Positions 1 to 10,279 of a DNA stretch of 64,000 nucleotides are shown one piece after another. How positions within the stretch are numbered: the stretch's first letter is position 1; the number at the start of each line of letters is the position of its first letter. Origin of the DNA: Phytophthora hibernalis. Lineage: Eukaryota; Oomycota; Peronosporomycetes; Peronosporales; Peronosporaceae. The stretch spans positions 310,001-374,000 of the forward strand of contig JAAKBF010000390.1 in the NCBI GenBank assembly GCA_012656075.1. The letters run 5' to 3'. Both the position numbers and the translations under genes were made by a program. The notes beneath the pieces were generated by a model that was given only the letters and a program-made list of their open reading frames with translations, was not told the DNA's origin and searched no databases.

Positions 1-540
1 TGGTCGCCGCTAAGCTCCGTGTAGGTCTCGTGGGTTCGATACGGGCTCTAGCGTCTTCCACGCGTCGCTGCACACGCTCTCCGTCCAGTTCGATATCACG
101 TACGTGCTGAAACAGCAGGATCCCGGCGCTGACCCTCGTTCCTGCGATCACGCGCTCCATGAACAACCTGCTGGCCACGGAGGTGCCACGTCGGTCACAT
201 GCAGTTTGTGGTCATCTCAACGGTGGACTTCGAGTGAGCCAAACCACACGTGATTGTGGTTGTCGTAGTAGGCCAAGGACCCCAACGTCATCGCCCAAGC
301 CGACGGGGTGCTATAGGATCTGGCCGCCCATTTCACGGACAGCTAGCTGCCGCAATGTTCTTGTAGTGCCTGGTACGAGACGACCTTCGTGGGGATGACG
401 TGGGCCTCGCCCGTCGCGGAATCCGTGGATTTGCCGAACGGGCTCTCGGGCTCGCAACCTCAGGCACGAGGTCCTTGTCGTACTAAAACTCACAGTGTTG
501 AAAGTCCATTTAGAGTGTATTTTAGCCAATAAGATCACGT
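1..540. other. unassigned sequence, no supported gene
   Basis: GC-rich stretch with only short overlapping reading frames on both strands. None has a recognisable domain, a signal peptide or a paralogue elsewhere in the window. Its base composition resembles coding sequence more than the AT-rich spacers, so it may be the decayed end of a gene or element lying to the left of the window. I cannot name it. Confidence 0.4.
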
Positions 541-572
541 CGTTGTTCTCTGGATTTTAATTCAGAGTTTCT

Positions 573-610
573 CCCTAAGGGGTGTTTCATTCGGGGCAGG
601 TTATCTAGGG
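573..610 (+). repeat. dispersed 40-bp repeat, copy 1
   Basis: This stretch begins CCCTAAGGGGTGTTTCATTC and ends in an AACTAGGG-like or ATCTAGGG motif. It recurs in the same orientation at 3859-3899 with a few substitutions. The start is itself a small palindrome (CCCTAAGGGG). It probably marks the end of a short non-autonomous transposon, but I could not find a matching inverted end. Confidence 0.6.
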
Positions 611-726
611 CAACTGTTTACTCTCAAAGTTTATACAAAGGTCTTCTTATGCATTGCTACAGGTAATAAATTAGAAAGGCCGACCACTCTAAGGCTACAC
701 CAAAACCGCCAATCCTATCGATTGCG

Positions 727-1119
727 ATGAAGCTAGGCAGCCCCAGCGCAACCGGCGACGACGTCTTAGACTGGTCAATCAACAAAGTCCACTCGAACGA
801 CGTGATTGCGTCGGACTGCGAGGTCAGCGCGGAAGTGACCAGCGACGAGGGGGCGGGCAGTGATGGAGACGGCGCAGGCGGCTGGACTACGGTTGACCAA
901 GGAGTACCAGGGCAAGATCACGGTCCAAGAGACGGGCGGCACGGATACAGGACGAGATCCAAGGCAGCGTCGAGGGCAGTGTGTGCCAGGTTGCGGAGGA
1001 CTGCGCTTGAGGTCATGGGCAAGACCTGTAAGAAGGTGGTGACCGCCGACGCAGCGTTCGAGCTCGACGGGCAAATTTCTCACGGGCCACCGTCTGCCCA
1101 TGACCAGAGTCCTGCTTGA
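727..1119 (+). pseudogene. possible LINE ORF1 5' remnant
   Basis: An open stretch of 130 codons, acidic then basic, containing DEGAGSDGDGAGGWTTVDQ. The LINE at 23.7-33.0 kb has a closely similar acidic block ending GWTTVDRQ near the start of its first reading frame. The shared acidic-WTTVD signature and the RNA-binding-like Arg/Lys content suggest a diverged scrap of the same retrotransposon family. No reverse transcriptase or other LINE part follows. The similarity is short, so this could also be chance. Confidence 0.35.
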
Positions 1120-1284
1120 GACGACTGTCTCGGCGGCCAAGGGCGATTCGCTGCTACGCTGGGACCTGTGGCGCAGCTGGATACAAAGCGCTCCCCGTAC
1201 GCTCGTGCCCACCAGTCATTTAGTGTAGCCACATTGATAACTCCTTCAATACCGATAGCTATGGGTCTAAAACAAAGACGCCCT

Positions 1285-1976
1285 TAGGGCGTCTTTGTTT
1301 CGTCGTCTGGTTTGGTTAAGGTAAATCGAACCCGTATGGTTAAATGTGCGAGCTGGTTGTTTCGCGGCTCTTCAGGGCCCAATCACAAGCGCTCCTGAGG
1401 GAAGAAGATTTGAGCAGCACCGAAGAAGTGATGGCGGTCTGCATCCGCCAATGGCGGATGCAGACGCTCTGGGTCCATCTCCGGACGCTGCCTCCTCGCT
1501 TCCTTCGGTTGCAGCCGATGATCGGATCGCTTACAGTGCAGGTTCTTCTTGTGGGGTGTCTGCGCCAGCGAAGCGGCAGATCCTTCAAGAAGAAGGAAAG
1601 GGCGTGGAAGACCAACCAAATACAACCGATGGACTGAAGCTCGCATCAAGACTCTCCTCGAGTAGGAGGCCTTCGAAGTCCAGATGGGTAGCTGTGAGCT
1701 TGCTTGCTTTATCTTTCTTATCGATGCCCACAGCCGCAGCTCCAGCCGCAGCGATAGCGGCGCTATACGCTACTAGCGCTGCCGCCTTCTCGCCCAAACT
1801 CATCTAGAGGGAAATTTTGTCGATGAGGTACTTAACCAGATGGCCCCCATTTAACTACGTCGGCGACATGGTAAAATCGTACCCATACGGTTAAGTCATT
1901 TCTGCCAATCATGCAACACTCTGGTTATGGCTGACTTAACTTAACCAGATGTAAAGAGCGAAACAAAGACGCCCTA
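1285..1976. mobile_element. TA-flanked MITE with inverted ends
   Basis: The left end (GGGCGTCTTTGTTTCG, from 1287) is an exact inverted match of the right end (CGAAACAAAGACGCCC, to 1974), and both are flanked by TA. Similarity continues inward in patches: TCTGGTTAAG-like and ACCCGTATGGTTAA-like blocks appear inverted near 1305-1345 and 1880-1950. TA flanks suggest a Tc1/mariner-type non-autonomous element of about 688 bp. The interior (1340-1807) has open but unrecognised frames, and I do not call a gene there. The left end abuts an inverted copy of itself (ACAAAGACGCCCT at 1273-1285), forming a 26-bp palindrome. Confidence 0.7.
1437..1465. repeat. perfect 13-bp stem hairpin inside the MITE
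   Basis: GTCTGCATCCGCC is followed by AAT and then GGCGGATGCAGAC. The 13-bp stem is perfect with a 3-nt loop. It lies inside the TA-flanked MITE. There is no following T run and no adjacent gene, so a terminator reading is not supported. Confidence 0.8.
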
Positions 1977-2176
1977 ATGTGCACAGGAGATAAAATGTCA
2001 GAGTTACCCCCGTGGCCGCTACAGTCGACATTCTCCTGGGTGTTTTCATTGTCAACCGGTTATTAGATATCAAGGGGTAAAGTAACTTGAACTGACTAAA
2101 CAGAGGTGTCATTTGGCTACACCTTCATCTAATTAAAGAGTGGGCACCCACGACTAAAAATCTGACATAGATCTTA

Positions 2177-2303
2177 CAGTGCGGGCGGAAATTATACTGC
2201 CACCCAGTTTTCCCGTGATATTGCAACGAATAATGAGCTTCAAAACGCAACGCTTAGACCAATGAAAAGCCCACAACAAAACAAAGCGAATGGCGGTCGT
2301 TTG
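2177..2303 (+). repeat. left terminal inverted repeat of Tc1 element
   Basis: Matches 3640-3763 in inverse orientation with about ten scattered differences. It includes the outer motif GGCGGAAATTATACTGCCAC, which resembles the inner subterminal motif at about 2368. Confidence 0.9.
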
Positions 2304-2511
2304 ACGCCATTCGGCGCTCCACAGCTTTGTCAAGAGCAGAAAGAGTGCCGCGGCCACTGCTCTAGGCGGCGATTACTATACTGCCACCCCGCCTTTCAGC
2401 AGGCTAGTCGCGTAGTCATCCACTAAGCTTCAGATATGTTGCAGGCTGTGTACTAACGGATCTATGCGTGTGTCGTATGCTTTATGGTTGATAGAATTAG
2501 TGGTGTTCTGT

Positions 2512-3506
2512 ATGCCGAGAGGTCGGTCACTGACTGAGAAGAAGAAGGGGAAATTGGAGCTCTCCGCAAGTGCGGATTGAGTGAGCGAGCTATTCCGAGG
2601 ACTCTAAAGCGTTCTAGACCGCTTGTGCACGCTTTTCTCGCCGACCCGGATGCCTACAACACCACCAAACGGTCCGGGCGGCCGCCGAAGCTTACCGTCA
2701 CGGCCAAGCGGCGGTTGTTTCGAGAGGCTTCCAAGGGCCGTTTGAGAGCCCCAAGCTTCAAAAGCAACTGGAATTGCCCATTTGCGCTCGCCGAATCCGA
2801 GAGCTGCTTCAAAAGAGCCCAGAGTTCAAGTACGAGAAACGTATGGCGACTCCCGTGCTTACCAAGAAGCACAAGGAAAATCGCCTCAAGTGGGCGCGTG
2901 AGAAGGTGACCTGGGACGCTGCAAAGTGGTCTCAGGTCGTCTTTTCAGATGAGAAGAAGATCAACTTAGATGGCCCTGACGGCCTACAGTTCTACTGGCA
3001 CGATTTGAGGTTCGAACCGCAGATCTACTCTCGTCGCCAAAACGGAGGAGGAAGCGTGATGGTGTGGGGTGCATTTTGTGCCAAGGGAAAGAGTGAGTTG
3101 GTGATTCTGGAAGGCTCGCAGAACAGCGAGTGTTACATCTACACGTTGTCGGAGTATTTGCTGCCGTTTTTGGATCGTGTCTACGGTCGAGTGCATTTTC
3201 CAGCAGGACAATGCATCCATTCACTCATCCCGGGCCACTAAGGGCTTCCTTGAGGAAGAAAATGTGACGGTGATGGAGTGGCCAGCGAAGTCGCCGGACC
3301 TAAATCCGATAGAAAACATGTGGGGCGTGCTTGCACGGGCCGTGTACGCGAATGGGCGTCCGTTTGAGACTCGAGACACTCTGATAGCGACTATCAAGAC
3401 ATGCTGGGAAGAAATCACGTCTGCGTACATGATTAAGCTGCTTGATTCAATGCCTAAGAGGTGCGTCGCTGTGTTGGAGCTTCATGGAGCAAAGACAAAG
3501 TACTAG
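2512..3506 (+). pseudogene. Tc1-like DD34E transposase, frameshifted
   Basis: Cut-and-paste transposase of the Tc1/mariner superfamily, which acts on the surrounding inverted repeats. The ATG at 2512 opens a typical N-terminal helix-turn-helix (MPRGRSLTEKKKGK). The frame changes near 2555, near 2750 and near 3190. The catalytic core is visible in pieces: FSDEKK with the first Asp at about 2947, QQDNASIHSS with the second Asp at about 3207, and SPDLNPIENMW with the Glu at about 3315. Spacing from the second Asp to the Glu is 34 residues, the Tc1 type. The stop is at 3504-3506. At least three indels make it non-functional, although all three catalytic acids remain. Confidence 0.9.
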
Positions 3507-3639
3507 CTGGCGCTCAGGACACCCAGGGCACCACAAACGGCAATAAATAACTAGTGGCAGTATAGTTATCGCCGTACGTGTTGAAGTTGAAGTTGACATT
3601 TCTGACGAAAACGCAGCAAGTTTTCATTGAAATCAAGCA

Positions 3640-3763
3640 CGAGAACCGCCATTCGCTTTGTTTTGTTGTGGGCTTCTCATTGGTCTAAGCTTTGCGTTTT
3701 GAAGCATTATTGGTTGAAATATCGCGGGAAAACTGGGTGGCAGTATAATTTCCGCCCGCACTG
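3640..3763 (-). repeat. right terminal inverted repeat of Tc1 element
   Basis: Inverted partner of 2177-2303. It ends CCGCCCGCACTG and is followed by the TA target dinucleotide. Confidence 0.9.
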
Positions 3764-3858
3764 TATAGGTCCACCAATTTCTAAGATATTTGAAAACTGG
3801 TGTTCTACTAGACAATATTTTTAAAGGTATATGCATAAAAAGCTTGAGGCTTTATTAA

Positions 3859-3899
3859 CCCCTAAGGGGTGTTTCATTCGGGGGCAGGTTAACTAGGGG
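3859..3899 (+). repeat. dispersed 40-bp repeat, copy 2
   Basis: Same sequence family as 573-610, with the shared core CCTAAGGGGTGTTTCATTCG. A partial third motif (GGCAGGTTAACT) follows at about 3904. Confidence 0.6.
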
Positions 3900-5390
3900 T
3901 GTGGCAGGTTAACTGGGGAAACTTCTAAGCCAATCAGAATCGCCTAAAATCTGCCCCTGACTTTTGAACTCAGGGCAGCTTACCGGTAACATCAAAACCC
4001 ATCCACCCACTGAATGTTGCTTGAAGGAAATGGGTGAAACAACAAAAATTGCCAGCGATTATCAACAAAACCCAGTAGGTGATAAGTGTGGTCGATGCGA
4101 GTGTATGACCACCGCGCGCGCGTACAACCTGACAACCCCGAGCCTCGTATTCGTGTTAGGAATACGCCTCTTTGTTTGGTGTACGCAGTTTTTATCGGTA
4201 AGTGGGCATCTACATTTTTGTACGAAGACAACAAAACTGTAAGAAACCACGAGGAGACCTGGTTACTGTAGTGTTCGGCAAACAACAACTTCACCTTCAT
4301 GTGTTGTTACTGGGCAGTGTATTAGAATTGCGTCTCCAACGCGACAGCAGGAATGCAATTCAGAGCTGCTCCGTGTAAAACGCGGCGTTAGTAAGGTAGA
4401 AAATCTATCCTACGTTTTTGTCAGATAAGTGATTACATGCTAATCAAGGCCAGTGATGATTACATGTTTTAGTCGTTGCCTGCTGTTACATGTTGATTTG
4501 GTGAGCAATTAATCTATACAAGTAGATCCACGTAAGTACATTGTTGAGACTATTGCCGGTACTAGCATTCTGAATCCACTGGTTTATAACGACCTTGCGA
4601 TACGATGGTCAGGAGGCAGTTCAAACGAACCCGGTAGTTTGTCCAATGCCTTTAAATGCTGCCGCAGCGGGTGCTTCATTTATGTCGACGAAAAAATCCT
4701 TCACATCGAGATCATATCGGAACTCGCTGTATGCTGCTCGACAATGCAGGCCTAAATTAAAAATTTCGGCTCAGTAAACCAGGCAAGAAAACGAGCTCAT
4801 GCGTTTCAAGACGCTCTTTGGTAACAGTGGTTCTGCGGGCTCGGGATCTCCTAAATTGCCGCCGACACTATCAAGATCGCTGTCATCTGCGATGGTGAGA
4901 CCGCTATCTCTTCCCATTCACCACACAATTCTTCAAGTATTGCCAAGCTTGCCGCTGGCCAGTGCAGCAGAGGTGGAAATGCAATGTATCATTGTAAGTA
5001 GTCATTTCAATTTATTTGCTTTTTGAGCATTAGCTTGAATCTACTTGTATAGATTATTTCCATTTGATTGCGACCATTTGCATGTCCGTCCTATCCTGTA
5101 GTTTTGGTTCTCCTATCTTGTGAAATCCACATGGTGTCTCGTGAATCACGAGTCGTGATCCATGAGCGGCTACCAAAAGTTGTCGCTAAATGTGATGTCT
5201 CGGGTATCACGTTTTATCGTACAATTTATCATACCTGTAGATGCACAGAAGAACGTTGGGGGAGTACATAAATTACCATCTTGAGGAAATAAAGGTCTGC
5301 TCGTATCGGGCATAATAACTATTATCCATACCATTGATGCAGCAGCCACGCTATTGGTTTTATAATACAATCGGAGCTGTAAGGAGTGCA
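3900..5390. other. intergenic, repeats only
   Basis: About 1.5 kb without a supported gene. Only short frames occur and none shows a domain. It contains a 70-bp dispersed repeat at about 4424-4495 and otherwise AT-rich spacer. Confidence 0.5.
4424..4495 (+). repeat. GATTACATG-type dispersed repeat, copy 1
   Basis: Contains GATTACATGCTAATCAAGGC, then CCAGTGATGATTACATG, then TTTTAGTCGTTGCCTG. It recurs at about 22118-22190, where it lies just upstream of the intact RxLR gene, and in a more diverged form at about 21638-21700. Confidence 0.7.
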
Positions 5391-5391
5391 C

Positions 5392-5514
5392 CACCGAAGC
5401 TTTCACTTCGCAGCTTATTTCATACTCTTGGCAAACCGGCTGGAATCAATCCTAGATGGGTTGATTCCAGCCGGTGTGCCAAGAGTATTAAGCTGCGAAG
5501 TGAAAGCTTCGGTG
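5392..5514. repeat. long foldback hairpin, stem of about 55 bp
   Basis: The left arm 5392-5450 runs from CACCGAAGCTTTCACTTCG to GGCTGGAATCAA. The right arm 5461-5514 is its inverted copy, interrupted only by small bulges (TTTC, AA/TG). The loop is about 10 bp. Such a long stem suggests a foldback MITE or a recent short inverted duplication. No gene lies inside it. Confidence 0.9.
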
Positions 5515-5519
5515 ATCCA

Positions 5520-6185
5520 TAAACATCTTCTCACTGAATTTACTTGATTTTGTTAGCGGTTCATTTCTTTGGATTTTTATTTTCCTTCTACAAATGTTAG
5601 GAGGTAAATGTCAGTTTGCACAGCAAGCCGAAACAACACCTGCAGATTAGTTAAAAACTCTCAGTGTACAGTGTGCTCTCTTAATTAGACCCAGGACGAA
5701 GGATGGTCACATCTTGTTCGGCTTAGAGTTCTCAGATTATTTTGGGGTGGGGCATTGGCTATGCTTTCCAGACTGACAACTTTAATTTTGTGCGCGTGAC
5801 ACCCGTTCTCAATGTTGTGTCCTCAGCTTCGTAAAAAGGGCTATCCAGGACCGTTCGCATTGAACTCTTTGTCGCAAAAAGGGCTGCCATAATGGAGCCT
5901 CCTGCGATTCTTTCTGACCGGTGGAAGACGGCGTTACCCAAATTAGGGTCTCAAATTTCCTCTCCAAAAGTCAAATGTGTACCAGATGAAGGAGTTGTAA
6001 AACTTCAGTGCTAAACATTAACCCTAGGGCTCCCTATTCAGCATCAAATACATGTAATTCCCAAATACGAAATCTTTTTCCCATATCTGCTGTAAGACCA
6101 TATGAAAATATGCTTGTACAGTGATACCAACGTGGTGGTGACGATCATAATGGAGTTGCTGTTCGCGTGTTCGTGAGCACTCGCA
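5520..6185. other. intergenic, nothing recognised
   Basis: AT-rich spacer between the hairpin and the first RxLR locus. Short frames only. I see no domain or repeat structure in it. Confidence 0.5.
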
Positions 6186-6203
6186 TCTCATTCTACAATT
6201 TAC
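6186..6203 (+). promoter_or_regulatory. oomycete initiator-type core promoter of RxLR copy 1
   Basis: TCTCATTCTACAATTTAC lies about 35-50 bp before the ATG at 6237. It fits the oomycete initiator plus flanking element pattern (TCATTYYNCA followed by WTTT). The same string, CTCATTCTACAATTT, stands at the same distance from the second RxLR gene at 22247. This is a sequence match only; no transcription start is proven. Confidence 0.65.
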
Positions 6204-6236
6204 TTCGCTGGACGCACTTCGTAGCAAAGGTCAATC

Positions 6237-7138
6237 ATGCGTGCGTGCTTAATCATTATTGCGGTTGCGTCCGCTACAAATTTGACACAAGCCGTGTCCG
6301 ACCATTCTACAGCAACTACATTAGCGAATGGTATCCAGCCGGAAGAAAGCACCGAACGCTTCTTGAGAAGTTATGACATGCGTGACCTGAATGGGAAGGC
6401 GGTCTCCGGAAATGAAGAACGAGGCATTGATCTAACGAAACTAGACGACGTCATCAATGTGGCGAAAGTCGACAAGGTGATCGACACGGCGAAACTCGAC
6501 GACGTGGTTAATGCGGCGAAAGTCAAGGCGATCAATGCGGCGAAAATCGACGACGTGGCCAAAGTGGCCAAAGCCAAGGTGGTCGATACAGCGAAAACCG
6601 ACGACGTGATTGATGAGGCGAAACTCAAGGACATGTTAGATGCTGAGAAAATCAAGCGTGCCCTGAAGGACCCAGACAACGAGGCGACTCTGTTTGCCCA
6701 GTGGCACGAGAGTAAAGAGCTGTCGGAAGCGATTCTTAAACGACTTCAAGGAAACGGCAACTTTCTCAAGAACAGGGATATTGTCATTAGGTATAACAAT
6801 TACCGAACCAGGTTCGCTTACAACCAACAACTCACCCCTGGCTGGATACGAAGACACTCGATGCAACATTAGACGTGTTCCAAAAGCATGGCATGAAAAA
6901 GCTGACGGAGCAATTTGAAGTTTGGTTTGCTGCTGGAAGAACCCAAAAGCAGATCGCGGATGCGCTGAAGCCGCATTCAAAGCTTGCAAAGAAGTTCAAG
7001 GGACTCGAAACTTACTATGGCCACTTCGTGGATCTCCAAGCGATAAAAATTAAAAGGGCTGCTGCTGCCGAGGCTAAAAAGGCTGCTGAGGAAGCTGCTG
7101 TAGCGAAAAAGGCTGCTGGAATCTTTGAGGCTAGCTAG
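6237..7138 (+). pseudogene. RxLR-EER effector, copy 1, frameshifted
   Basis: Secreted host-translocated effector of the RxLR class, with a signal peptide of about 20 residues, RFLR at residues 41-44 and EER at 60-62. A run of about eight 9-residue units of the type K-[LVI]-D-D-V-[VI]-[ND]-x-A follows (about 6433-6650). A WY-like helical part comes next, with Trp in LFAQWHES and Tyr in VIRYNNYRTRF. Compared with the paralogue at 22297, one base is missing in the C-rich stretch at about 6835-6840. The frame then ends at 6872, about 95 residues early. The lost C-terminal part remains open in another frame at 6875-7138, ending in an Ala/Lys-rich tail. Either a pseudogene, a natural truncation, or an assembly error in a C run. 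Confidence 0.85.
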
Positions 7139-7139
7139 A

Positions 7140-7542
7140 CTGCTGCGACAAACGTTCACGGGGATGAATTCCACTTTTACTACGTAGTATAAAACGTTTA
7201 CCTGCTAAATACGCATTTCAACCTACTTAACTAACGCTGGGACCAGTGCTACGGGTGGTGTTCACCGCTTTTGAGTTTTGTCGACAACTGCAAACGCCAT
7301 ATTTATTTACGATGTTCTCCATGAAAATGACTATTTTGTCTACCCGCTTGCACATGTGCCCGTCAGTGCATGCAGCTCCAATACACGTTTTAATACAACG
7401 GCACGACACCAGCTCTGCATCGGTGCGCCGAGGACGTTTTACTCGATATAAGCGCACACGGGCACACGACCCACCTCGAAGTTATTAAAATTTTAATAGC
7501 CTTCTCCGCTCGGATGGTAAAAGAAAAGACTTTGCAGCGCCT
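7140..7542. other. intergenic, nothing recognised
   Basis: About 400 bp between the RxLR pseudogene and a CRN-like fragment. I found no domain-bearing frame and no repeat. Confidence 0.5.
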
Positions 7543-8582
7543 TCATGATAACCACCAGATACACGAGATTATTGACTGGTAGTCGCTCAAAAAAATCTGC
7601 ACGAACTCTCGGTTAAGTTGGTTCTGGCAGGTATTGCATTCAATAGACACCTTGCCGTCCAGGAAACTGAAGCTAGTTCGATCAGTTGTTCGCTTCCCGG
7701 ACAACATACCCAAATGCAGTGCTGTCTGAGCGAGAAAATCTGGCCATTCCACATTAAGTGACGAGAGATACGGAACTGTCAGAGCAGATAAGAGCTCCCG
7801 TGCCTCACTGGGAACGAGTACTTCCAGAGCGGGCGCAGATTTCGTACCCAACTCAAATAGCAAGGCGGTAAAGAAATTTGAGAACGCGATACCAGAAAAC
7901 CCATTGTGGCGACTTGTGAGCACAATAGCACCGGCTACTAACATTTTTAGACGCGTGGTGGAACTAACGTTAGCAGTAGTAGCGGTGCCATCGACACCTG
8001 GAAGCTGAAAAATCAACTCGTCATCCTCCTTGAATTGCGCTTCGAAAGCACTCCGAAACGATACTGCCTCCGAATTCGACTCTTGAGAGTATATTTCATA
8101 CCATCCATGTAGCAGAGATGAAGTAGTGCGTCATCTTGCGCGTTCGGAACTTCGGTAAGGCACTCCCATAATATGGTATTATCTGAGCATTATATTGCAA
8201 CGGGCGATCCGACCACCCCCGACAAAGTTTGAAGGGTGTCGCGTCATTAAGTCTGGTAAAGCAGTAGCTATCGTCCAAGCTTGCAGCACCAGAATCTGGG
8301 CTTTGCTTTGAGGTCGCATTTTGTATGTTGATCCACAGAAAAGAAAAGCTTGATCCATTCTGAACGCCATGAGCGTCATGTTGTTTTCTGTGAAGAACTT
8401 TTCGCCATCCATCCAACCATAGCATCCATATACGCCACAAAATTTGTGCCGTCGAGAAAAAGATTGTCACGGGCATATTCCACCGCTATTTTTGCAAATG
8501 ATGGTCTGCTGTTCTCGAAAATGGCATGTAAAGCAGGAGTAAGGGTGCGGGGCACCAGATATTTCGGAAGGGAAGCTGTCAC
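7543..8582 (-). pseudogene. CRN-type C-terminal domain fragment, copy 1
   Basis: Broken frames read leftwards. The first piece (8582-8376) contains LFLDGTNFVAYMDAMVGWM. The next contains MAFRMDQAFLFCGSTYKM in a shifted frame. The last (8016-7543) contains VAGAIVLTSRHNGFSGIAF and RTTDRTSFSFLDGKV. A related, more damaged copy lies at 18340-19080 (CMDQAFLFFGTTHK). Both copies stand downstream, in reading direction, of CRN N-terminal pieces on the same strand (9540-10010 and 20496-21322). I infer a CRN effector C-terminal domain, acting in the host cell. No known catalytic motif is visible, and the family name rests on context. Confidence 0.5.
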
Positions 8583-8644
8583 TAAACACCAGATCCAAGA
8601 TGTTATACTGCGTAGATTCGTATCGACTGCCAGGAGTAACGATC

Positions 8645-9484
8645 GATATTATCCAATCAGATTATCCTATCAGATTATCGTACCGGTACAGGCGTCTACG
8701 AGCATCCGCGGTTGCGTTCAGCCACCCCACCCCAACTACGGCATGGGCACGATTGTACCTCTGGGGCTAGTGTAACTCCGCATACATGTTTTGTACAATT
8801 TACTACACACCAACTAACAGTAAGTGGTGTTTGCAAACGTGTATGTCTGTTTGTGCGTCCGGCAGATAACTAGGATGAATTTCGCAGTAGCCATTGCTAC
8901 TGGTGGTGAGTGGTGCGATGGAAGGTAGGGAACTACATAGATAATTGGGAAAGGAAAATGAATGAATGCGCTCAAACCAGAGCTGGGTTGAGATGACTCG
9001 TGGCGATACACGGACACTTGTCAACCTCATTACTTGAACCAATCGAGTCGAGAGCGCACACTATAATATACAAGTGTGCGTACCAGGCGTGGTCATCCAC
9101 TTCAAACGCTTCCTGCGCGCGCCAGTCCGAACGCTTGTGCGCTAACCGCCTAACTCCACATACGTGTAAGTCATATTTGCTATACACTAACAGTTTGCAA
9201 ACAGTAGTGTTAGCTGTACAGCTAGTGTTTGTGCGAACACTATCTGGGGCGAGACCCGACCTGCAGGGTGACGAGCCCAAGTAAATGCTCCACCTCGTAC
9301 CTTGAATTTGGGAGTGAACCGTCCAGCGCATACCGGTACGATGGTAATTTTACTCGATAGTCAGGCAATTGCATAGCCGCGGTGCTAGATAGCCTGCATG
9401 TACTCGGAGTTAATGCGTTTACTCTGGAGTCATGATCGGTTGGCGTTTACTCGGAATTCACTGAAGTGTACTCGCAATTAAGTA
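8645..9484. repeat. 850-bp dispersed repeat, copy 1
   Basis: Nearly identical in the same orientation to 19250-20107. Translated frames across the core match residue for residue. It starts near AGTAACGATCGAT and ends near AAGTAGCGACCTGG. The flanks differ between the two copies, so this is a discrete mobile or duplicated unit rather than part of a larger duplication. I saw no clear terminal inverted repeats beyond CCAG and no coding domain. The right part is rich in TACTCGGA or GAGTA motifs. Confidence 0.85.
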
Positions 9485-9539
9485 GCGACCTGGAGTCAGA
9501 GCCAATTATCACATTCATTTTGGGCAGAATAGATATGGA

Positions 9540-10010
9540 GGTTGTACTCGCGAGCTGTCGCGAATTCTTGGGGGTCGCTGGTCTTTATGGCCTCTCTCAG
9601 TATAAAATCGTTTTTCTTACCGACAGTCGTAAAAGGTTTGTTTACTGGTGCCTCCCACGGCCAGACATTGAAGTGTCAGAGCTTCTGCTGGATTGACATG
9701 AATAGGCTCCTCAATTAGGCGCACTATCACGTGGATCTGTTGGTCTTCGGTAGACTGAAAGAGGTTCTCTAGTATTTCTTTAGCGCTCGTTTGCACAAGG
9801 CATCCACCATCCATTTGTCTACATTCATCAGTATACCCACTTCTGGGGCTTTAGCACGGAACCATTTGCCGGTCTTGTCTTTAGCGACGAACAATTGGAA
9901 TTCCGAAGCATGAACCCTTTAGAAGGGGTTCATGCTCATCATAGTTGACAAGAGGTAGCCCACCGTGTCACTTGGTCTGACCGTCACAATGAGCGAATTC
10001 TCCAACCACA
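9540..10010 (-). pseudogene. CRN N-terminal (LFLAK-like) fragment
   Basis: Read leftwards, a frame near 9905-9840 gives QLFVAKDKTGKWFR, a variant of the Crinkler LFLAK-type header. The next frame (9814-9617) contains IHVIVRLIEEP, which resembles the HVLVxxP boundary motif. The order (LFLAK-like, then HVLV-like) matches Crinkler N-terminal architecture. Stops and frame changes interrupt it, and the 850-bp repeat follows. It is a relic of a CRN gene whose C-terminal part may be the fragment at 7543-8582. Confidence 0.55.
9908..9935. repeat. short hairpin GCATGAACCC
   Basis: GCATGAACCC, a short TTTAGAAG-containing loop, then GGGTTCATGC. The 10-bp arms are perfect. It lies inside the CRN relic, close to the LFLAK-like segment. 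Confidence 0.7.
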
Positions 10011-10279
10011 ACATACCACAATCAAATCCAAAGTGTCAATGTCAAAGCGCATTTGACTTGAACTGACGAGCCAACCAATTTGGGACATCGTATAATTGGG
10101 CTATTTATCTGAATCTGAAACAAATCCGAGTAAATCAGAGCACACAATATACAGTCATATCATATCATACACTAACGGGGTCTACCAAAATTAGTACACG
10201 GTATACTACTGAGATAGTTAGCAACGAAGTGCTTAATAGCACAGCCCAACTAGGATTAATTGTACGGGCCCTCGGTATA

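Larger units (their letters stand above)
2177..3763 (+). mobile_element. Tc1/mariner element, full length, decayed
   Basis: A 1587-bp element bounded by TA dinucleotides (2175-2176 and 3764-3765). The terminal inverted repeats are about 125 bp long and start CAGTGCGGGCGG. A second, inner copy of the end motif (GGCGATTACTATACTGCCAC at about 2368 and its inverted partner at about 3555) lies about 190 bp inside each end. Each end therefore carries two related binding-site-like motifs, as in the IR/DR subgroup of Tc1 elements. It encloses a frameshifted DD34E transposase. Confidence 0.9.

Noticed and set aside
1273..1302. Bacterial-type intrinsic terminator (hairpin followed by TTTGTTT)
   Set aside because: The genome is eukaryotic. 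The palindrome is the junction of inverted MITE ends and no transcript unit ends there.
1340..1807. Overlapping reading frames of 90-150 codons on both strands
   Set aside because: They lie wholly inside the TA-flanked MITE and show no domain or signal peptide; the openness on several frames reflects GC-rich sequence.
4799..5271. Small secreted-protein candidates
   Set aside because: No convincing signal peptide, no paralogue, and AT-rich non-coding composition around them.
8803..9331. Reading frames inside the 850-bp repeat, identical in both copies
   Set aside because: Identity reflects near-identical DNA. None shows a domain, and frames on both strands are equally preserved.
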